24,334 nt of DNA, from the NCBI GenBank assembly GCA_037447655.1, contig JBBHKE010003220.1, positions 1 to 24,334 on the forward strand. Reading direction: 5' to 3'. Each line of letters starts with the position of its first letter. Positions within the stretch are counted from its first letter, which is position 1. Below the pieces are notes generated by a model. That model was not told the DNA's origin. It did no database searches and saw only the letters and a list, made by a program, of their open reading frames with translations. This stretch comes from Zygnema cylindricum. Taxonomy: Eukaryota; Streptophyta; Zygnematophyceae; Zygnematales; Zygnemataceae. Positions 19,225-24,334 of this stretch are shown piece by piece. The translations under genes and the position numbers were made by a program.

Positions 19225-19724
19225 ACCATAGTTTTAAAAAGTGGAAAACTGTGTCCACACTATAAATGGTATGTATGTACATCCGTATTTTACACGCGTA
19301 TTTTATCCCCTTTATGCAGTTATGTTTTCAGTAAAACTCATTTTTTTTTTTTTACCGAGGAATACCGCCTCTGGTTTCGCAATGAAAACACTTCGTCTCA
19401 CTTTCCACTCTTTTTTTAAAATTCGTATATAATTTGCACATTATTAATCGTATTGTTATCGATTAGTTTACGTTTTATTTTAAACGAATCCCCGCCTCCA
19501 GGACCTCGTCGACTCCGAAAAAAGTACTACGCTCCGTTGCGGAAAAATAATAGTTGGCCGTTCCTCTGTCCGTACTTTTCCGGCCGTTTCTGCCTTAGTT
19601 TTTTTTTTTTTTGTTTTTTTGTCAGTATTTTTTTTTTTTTAAGTTTCTGTCAAGTGATTTGTGTCGTTTTTTGTTTTGTCGGTGAGGATTTTGTCGTTTT
19701 GTGGTTTTTGTCGTTTTTTGGCAG

Positions 19725-19850
19725 CTTTGGACCGGCCGTGGAAGACTTCCGACTGCCGGCTGGTGCTGGAGGACGGTTCGGTCTGGAGGGGGAAGGCCTT
19801 CGGAGCCAAGGGGACCCAGACCGGAGAAGTGGTTTTTTTTCTCCTTCCGG
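19725..19850 (+). CDS. carA: carA exon (N-terminal domain start)
   Basis: It begins after TTTTTTGGCAG; the frame from 19730 reads [19 protein letters not shown] to TGEVV. The best donor is GTAACA at 19851, but that leaves only 16 bases after the second Val where family members need 20 for FNTSxTG, and the phase does not fit the next exon. The end is therefore uncertain (19831-19850). Confidence 0.85.
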
Positions 19851-20576
19851 GTAACAATATTATTAGCTTTTTTTTGTTTTTTTTTTTTTGGGTCTTTTCC
19901 TGTTTTTTATTGTGTGGAGGGAAGGGGGAGAGGGTAGCCGAGTCAAAGTTTTTTTTTTTTTTGGTTTTATAAGTGTTTAGGGTTTAGGTGGGAAAGGGTT
20001 TGTGTGGGACGCAGTGGAGTTGTGAAAAATTAAAATGGATAAAAGAGTTTGACTTTTTCATTACAGGAGAGAAGATTTGATAAGTTGGAATGAATTTTGT
20101 CGTTTTGCAGATACCAGGAGATTTTAACAGACCCCAGTTATGCCGGACAGTTCGTTTTGATGACTGTCCCACATATCGGAAATACCGGAGTTAACTTCGG
20201 TGAGTTTTTTTTTTTTTTTTTTTTTTGTCTCCACCTTTTTTTTCTGGTTTATTTTCTTATTTTTTATGGGGGGCCCTGTCCGGTGGGGGTTCAGTTCATT
20301 GTGTCTGTTTTTTTTTTTTTTTTTTGAAGTTTTACATTTCTGTTTGGGTTTTTCTATGGAAAACAACAAAGAGACAGCTTGTCACGCCAGGCAGCTACTA
20401 TGGGAAAATAAATAGAAAAGCTGAGAACCTGTTTTCTTCGGTTTGTTTTTCTATTTTTTGTTTGTATATGTACTTAATCCTTATTTTTTTTTGTAATATG
20501 TTTTTCAGGTGACGAAGAGTCAACCTCTTGCTTTTTGTCCGGTCTTGTGATTCGAAGTTTAAGTACCTGGTGGGTA

Positions 20577-20623
<47 letters not shown>

Positions 20624-23488
20624 CTCTCTCTCTCCCTCTCACCCTCTCCCCTCTCTCTCCTCTCTCTATCTCTCCCTCTTCCTCTCCCTTTCTCTCTCTC
20701 TCCCTCTTCCTCTCCCTTTCTCTCTCACTCTCTCTTTTAAAAATTTTACAATTTTAATTCTTGAATATTATTAATTCTCGAATTTTAAACTCTTGACTTT
20801 CAACTATTGAAATTTTATTTTTTTGGGTTTTCATTTGGAAACTCGCCGGTTTAAATTTTTTAAAATTTTTTGTTCTTTACTTTCAATTTCGCGGTTGAAT
20901 TTCTCGCCTTTTAATTCCTTATTTTTTGATTCTTTTTATTTCGCTTTGACCCTAATTTAAAGTTAGTTTTTGTTTTCCTATTTTTATTTTAAATTTTCCC
21001 CTTGCTACAACATAAATCCATATACAGTTTTTTTTTTTTTAGAGGTGTTGCAAAGCTTTGGTTTTCTTACAAAAAAAGTTTCAAAAAAAGTTTTTAGAAA
21101 AAGGTTTCTAAAGAAAAGTTTATATTTTTTTGGTGATTTTTTTTTTCCAGTGTTTCGAATTGGAGGGCTTCTCAAACTCTTCCCGATTATTTGAAACAGA
21201 GAAATATTATGGGCATCAGTAAGTGTTAAAACACCCTTTTTTTGGGTTATTTTCACCTTTAGGGCTTTGACTCAATATATAGTAGGGCAGTCGGTGAGAG
21301 GGAATGCAAAAAAAAAGAAAAACAAAAGGAAAAATTGAATAGAGTTCTCGATGTTTTCATGTTTTTGTATTCAAATAATAACAAAAAATGTGTAGAAATT
21401 GAGGAAATTTTGGTAAAAAGTAAAAAGGTAAAAAGTAAAAGTTTAATTGCATATATGTGCAATTTTGGTGGCATTTTTCCACTTTTGATAAGCAGTCGGT
21501 TAGAGAGTTGAAGAGAAACTGTCCTTTTTCCCCCTTTTTTTTTTGTCGAGGTTTATGGTAAAGCTAAATTCTTATCCCCCATTTTTTTAATTTTTTTTCT
21601 TCAGCTGATCTTGATACTCGGGCAATTACTAAGCGACTCCGAGACAAGGGAAGTTTGAATGGTAAGTTTTTATCACTTTTCATATATTGTTTTGTACTAT
21701 TGACCCTTATTTTCGCTTCTTTAATTAGCTTTTTTGACTTTTTTTCACTTCCGTACCCTATTATAGTCTCTCTCCTAGCCTTTTTTTTCTCTTCCCCCCT
21801 CTATTTTCCTCTTTGTTAGTCTATCATTTGTCTTCTTTACCAGAATTAGTTTCTTCCCTACCCTATTTTACTTCTTCTTAGAAACTTTTTGGAAGAGAAA
21901 AAGTAGAGCTTTTGGTCCTCTTCTCTCACTTCTCTCTCTCCCTCTTCTCTTCCCCCCTCTTCTTTCTCTCCCATTTCTTTGACGTGGTTTATATTTGACT
22001 GTTGTTTGTTATTTTTCTGGGTTTTTGACAGGTGTCTTAAGCACAGATGCTTCCAAAACTGATGAGGAATTACTCGAGGCAGCGAGAAATTTTAATATTG
22101 TTGGTAAGGGAAAAATAAAAAATGAAAGCTTTCTTTTTTGTTCTTCTATTTGACTTTTTCAGTTTCTAGTTTCCTGTTTCCACTTTTTTTTTTCTGTAGT
22201 TCTAAGTTTTCTTTGAATTGTGCAGAAAATGAAAAAGAAAAAACTTGTTAGTTTTTCAAGTCTCTGAATTATCAAAAATAAAATTAAATATTATTAAATG
22301 TATATTCTGGTCAGTGTATTCGTCTTTTTCCAGTTTGCCAAATAAATGATTTTTGTTTTTGTTTTCTTTTTAAGTCTTTGGGTTGTCCAAAAGTTGAAGT
22401 TAAAAACTAAGTTTTGGGTTGTCCAAAAGTTGAAGTTAAAAACTAAGTTCTTGAATTGGGCAAAAACAGACATGAAAAATTACGTTTTTGGAATACAATT
22501 GAAGTTTTCTATTCCAAAACTTGATCTTCTTGGGTCTTCTTTTGAGTTGTCCAAAATCTGACCTCAAATACCTTTAAATGGTTTTTAATTTATCCACCAT
22601 CTGAAATAAAAAACCTTTTCGAAGTATATAAAAAAAATCAAAACTTTCATATGCACCCACCACTTGGATATGGATATGAATAAAATTTACAGCTAAAGCT
22701 AGTCTTTCTATTATCTTTGGGAGTTGTGCAAAATTTGACATCAAAACCAAGTTCTCTCCTTTATTCCTCTTCCTTTTTTCTTTTCCTTTTTCTTTTTTCG
22801 TTTTTTGTTTTTTTATCTTCTTTTTGAAATTTGCAGGAAAAGATTTGATCAGTCCGGTGAGCTGTGAAGCTCCTTATCTTTGGGAGGATAAGACGGGAGA
22901 GGCGTGGGAATTTAGTCCCAATGTGAGGGAGGAGGGAGAGCCAGAATTCAATGTAAGCTTTTTTTCCAAGCCCGGAAAAGCTGAAAAAGTTTGGTTATTG
23001 AAAGGTTTAGGCAGTTTTTCAAAGTTTTCCTTAGCTCCCGAAATGTTTAATTAGTTTTTGAAAGGTTTTAGTTAGTTTTTGAAGGCTTCAGTAATTTCTG
23101 AAGCCAATATTCGATGGAAGTCAAATTCCAAACCCAAAAAAGAGTTAATTTTTCAAGGGTTGAAGCCAGGTTCAAGTTTTTTCGTCGAATAAAATGCAAA
23201 TTGCGGCTCATAATTTTTAAAACAATGGGGTTTTTTTTTCATCGAAATGCAGCTTGTGGCTTATGATTTTGGAGTAAAACACAACATTTTGAGGCGTTTG
23301 GCTTCCTATGGATGCAAAATTACCGTGGTTCCCTCCACTTATCCCGCAGAGGAAGTTTTGAAACTCAATCCTGACGGTGTTCTTTTCAGGTATCTCTCTC
23401 TCTGTTCCTCTCTCTGTTCCTCTCTCTGTTCCTCTCTCTGTTCCTCTCTCTGTTCCTCTCTCTGTTCCTCTCTCTGTTCCTCTCTCTG

Positions 23489-23552
<64 letters not shown>

Positions 23553-24141
23553 CCTCTCACACATTCACACACTACCTCTCTCTGTTAAAAAAAAAAATTA
23601 ACAGTAGATTTGACAAGAAAGATATCTTAAAAGATTCCCTTATTCCTTTTTGCCCTCTCCCTCTCCTTCTTGTCATTGAAATATAATAAAAAACTTTGAA
23701 AAGAAAAGAGTACAAATTTACAAGCATATATGGGAGTGAAGAACATGTATAACCTTGTTCTCATTCCCTCTCTCTCCTCATTCTCTCTCCACTCAATCCT
23801 CCTTCCATTACACTCACCTCCAATCCTATTTCTTCCCTCTCTTTTTTTCGCCACCTCTCCCTTGCCAGCAACAGTCTTTTTTTCCCCTTCTGTCCTCGTC
23901 TATGTCGTAGTTATGCCTTTCTCTCTCTCTCTCCACCCTGCTCCCTCTCTCTCTCTCTCCCTCTCCCTCTCTCTCTCTCTCCCTCTCCCTCTCCCTCTCT
24001 CTTCCGCCCACAGTCAATAAGACCGCCTCATTCCTCTCATTCTCCCGCTCTCTCTCCCTCCATTATCCCCCTCCCTTCCCTCCCTTTCTCTCCCACCCCA
24101 GCAACGGCCCCGGTGATCCCTCTGCTGTCCCTTATGCCGTG
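19725..24141 (+). CDS. carA: Carbamoyl-phosphate synthase small subunit, spliced, 3' partial (gene span)
   Basis: This subunit hydrolyses glutamine and passes ammonia to the large subunit CarB, making carbamoyl phosphate for arginine and pyrimidine synthesis; in plants it acts in plastids. Nine exons carry the family's N-terminal domain in order: [123 protein letters not shown]. The class I amidotransferase domain then begins with [20 protein letters not shown] and [19 protein letters not shown]. The catalytic Cys and the His/Glu pair lie beyond the window. Introns follow GT-AG rules; phases at junctions 2-3 to 8-9 are 1, 2, 1, 1, 1, 0, 2 and all keep frame. The CFL-GLVIR and SNWR signatures are plant-like. 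The first junction is anomalous. Confidence 0.95.
20111..20199 (+). CDS. carA: carA exon
   Basis: Acceptor TCGTTTTGCAG, donor GTGAGT. One base, then [18 protein letters not shown] and [11 protein letters not shown], ending in phase 1. Confidence 0.95.
20509..20569 (+). CDS. carA: carA exon
   Basis: Acceptor TTTTTCAG, donor GTGGGT. It completes a Gly codon and reads [19 protein letters not shown], leaving two bases (phase 2). Confidence 0.95.
20577..20733 (+). repeat. CT microsatellite in carA intron
   Basis: A pure CT run of about 40 bases starts 8 bases after a splice donor, followed by CTCCCTCT and CTTTCTCT variants. Confidence 0.92.
21151..21218 (+). CDS. carA: carA exon (68 bp)
   Basis: Acceptor TTTTTTCCAG, perfect donor GTAAGT. 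It reads [11 protein letters not shown] then [11 protein letters not shown]; it completes TGT at the left and leaves A at the right. Easy to miss because the other frames are also open. Confidence 0.92.
21605..21661 (+). CDS. carA: carA exon
   Basis: Acceptor TTCTTCAG, donor GTAAGT. It reads [18 protein letters not shown] after a split Thr codon and ends in phase 1. Confidence 0.95.
22032..22103 (+). CDS. carA: carA exon
   Basis: Acceptor TTTTTGACAG, donor GTAAGG. It completes Gly and reads [20 protein letters not shown], then NIV, ending in phase 1. Confidence 0.95.
22377..22449 (+). repeat. 36-bp tandem duplication in carA intron
   Basis: Two essentially identical copies start TTTGGGTTGTCCAAAAGTTG. 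Diverged relatives (GAGTTGTSCAAAAT, then TGACMTCAAA) lie at about 22543 and 22719, so much of this 733-bp intron grew from one repeat. Confidence 0.85.
22837..22952 (+). CDS. carA: carA exon
   Basis: Acceptor AAATTTGCAG, donor GTAAGC. It completes Gly and reads [15 protein letters not shown] to EGEPEFN, ending in phase 0. It covers the end of the N-terminal domain and the linker. Confidence 0.95.
23253..23389 (+). CDS. carA: carA exon (start of amidotransferase domain)
   Basis: Acceptor CGAAATGCAG, donor GTATCT. It reads [20 protein letters not shown] to [10 protein letters not shown] plus two bases (phase 2). The donor is the first base of the CT/TTCC minisatellite. Confidence 0.95.
23394..23580 (+). 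repeat. 12-bp TTCCTCTCTCTG minisatellite and CT tract in carA intron
   Basis: Eight GTTCC-containing copies at 12-base spacing (about 23404-23500) grade into a CT run to about 23560. It begins immediately after the splice donor at 23390. Confidence 0.93.
23930..24010 (+). repeat. CT/CCCTCT microsatellite in carA intron
   Basis: CTCT and CCCTCT blocks on the sense strand, about 90 bases before the acceptor of the NGPGDP exon. Confidence 0.85.
24102..24141 (+). CDS. carA: carA exon (NGPGDP, 3' end uncertain)
   Basis: Acceptor TCCCACCCCAG. It completes Ser and reads [13 protein letters not shown], the glycine-rich amidotransferase motif. Homology ends at about 24141; the nearest GT is GTGGAT at 24139, a weak donor. 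The next exon (ETVK-type, then the nucleophilic Cys) is not in the window. Confidence 0.85.
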
Positions 24142-24250
24142 GATCCATTCTTGGGCCTGGTCGGCCTTTCCATTCCTCTCCCTCTCGCTCTCCCTTTCCC
24201 TCACACCCACCCTAACCCAAATCCCCCTCCCCTCCCCACTCCCTCCCCAG

Positions 24251-24292
24251 TTATGGGCCTGGTGATCTCTGCCGTCCCTTATGCGATGAAGC
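24251..24292 (+). pseudogene. Decayed duplicate of the carA NGPGDP exon
   Basis: After a pyrimidine tract ending CCCCAG, the sequence TTATGGGCCTGGTGAT and CTGCCGTCCCTTATGC aligns with the true exon at 24102 (roughly 80 percent identity over about 40 bases). It has lost two bases after GGTGAT, shifting the frame from [11 protein letters not shown] to GPGD followed by unrelated residues. The acceptor-like tract is also duplicated; the offset is 149 bases. Confidence 0.7.
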
Positions 24293-24334
24293 GAGTCTTT
24301 GTTTCCCTGCTTCACTCCTCTCTTCATTCCTCTC

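Noticed and set aside
24102-24334. Minus-strand 96-codon ORF with two similar HxIRDxR segments
   Set aside because: The internal repeat is explained by the duplicated carA exon read on the opposite strand.
1-24334. tRNA, rRNA or organellar DNA
   Set aside because: No cloverleaf with a recognisable T-arm and no conserved rRNA block was seen. Spliced carA and the transposons indicate nuclear DNA.

Overview
This is nuclear genomic DNA from a eukaryote, almost certainly of the green lineage (Viridiplantae). The one gene I can name is a spliced carA, the small (glutamine-hydrolysing) subunit of carbamoyl-phosphate synthase. Its exon peptides carry plant-type signatures: [48 protein letters not shown] and [13 protein letters not shown]. 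Introns of 260-730 bp, heavy loading with TC/GA microsatellites and abundant transposon debris suggest a large, repeat-rich genome. A non-seed plant or charophyte-type alga would fit, but that is inference and no species can be named.

Layout. 1-120: 3' end of an unidentified coiled-coil ORF. 285-1330: a higher-order tandem array. 1331-3005: AT-rich DNA with small repeats. 3006-3968: a non-autonomous Helitron-like element full of minisatellites. 4115-4247: a foldback palindrome. 4936-6245: a long GA-rich tract beside a GC-rich island with four ACGTGGC boxes. 6373-7120: two hAT-like elements, the second apparently inserted in the target duplication of the first. 8193-8701 (minus): C-terminal fragment of a retroelement-like ORF, cut by a second Helitron (8702-10371), which itself carries a nested hAT-like element (9193-10025) containing exon-like sequence. 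10378-11175 (minus): possible degraded coding remnants. 12475-15655: decayed repeats and extreme CCCTCT tracts. 16599-16962: a complete hAT-type MITE with perfect TIRs and an 8-bp TSD. 18531-24141: the carA locus.

carA. Eight exons from 20111 to 24141 and the homology-bearing first exon at 19725 are supported by conserved peptides and splice sites, and exons 2-9 join in frame. The transit-peptide exon(s) must lie upstream; 18531-18637 plus 18956-18981 is a phase-compatible but unproven candidate. The gene runs off the right edge before the catalytic Cys/His/Glu of the amidotransferase. Two anomalies stand out: the first exon junction lacks the bases needed for the conserved FNTSxTG segment, and a frameshifted duplicate of the NGPGDP exon lies 149 bp downstream of it.

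I found no convincing novel multi-gene system. The main interest is the layered transposon stratigraphy, the Helitron-linked minisatellites and the carA anomalies.
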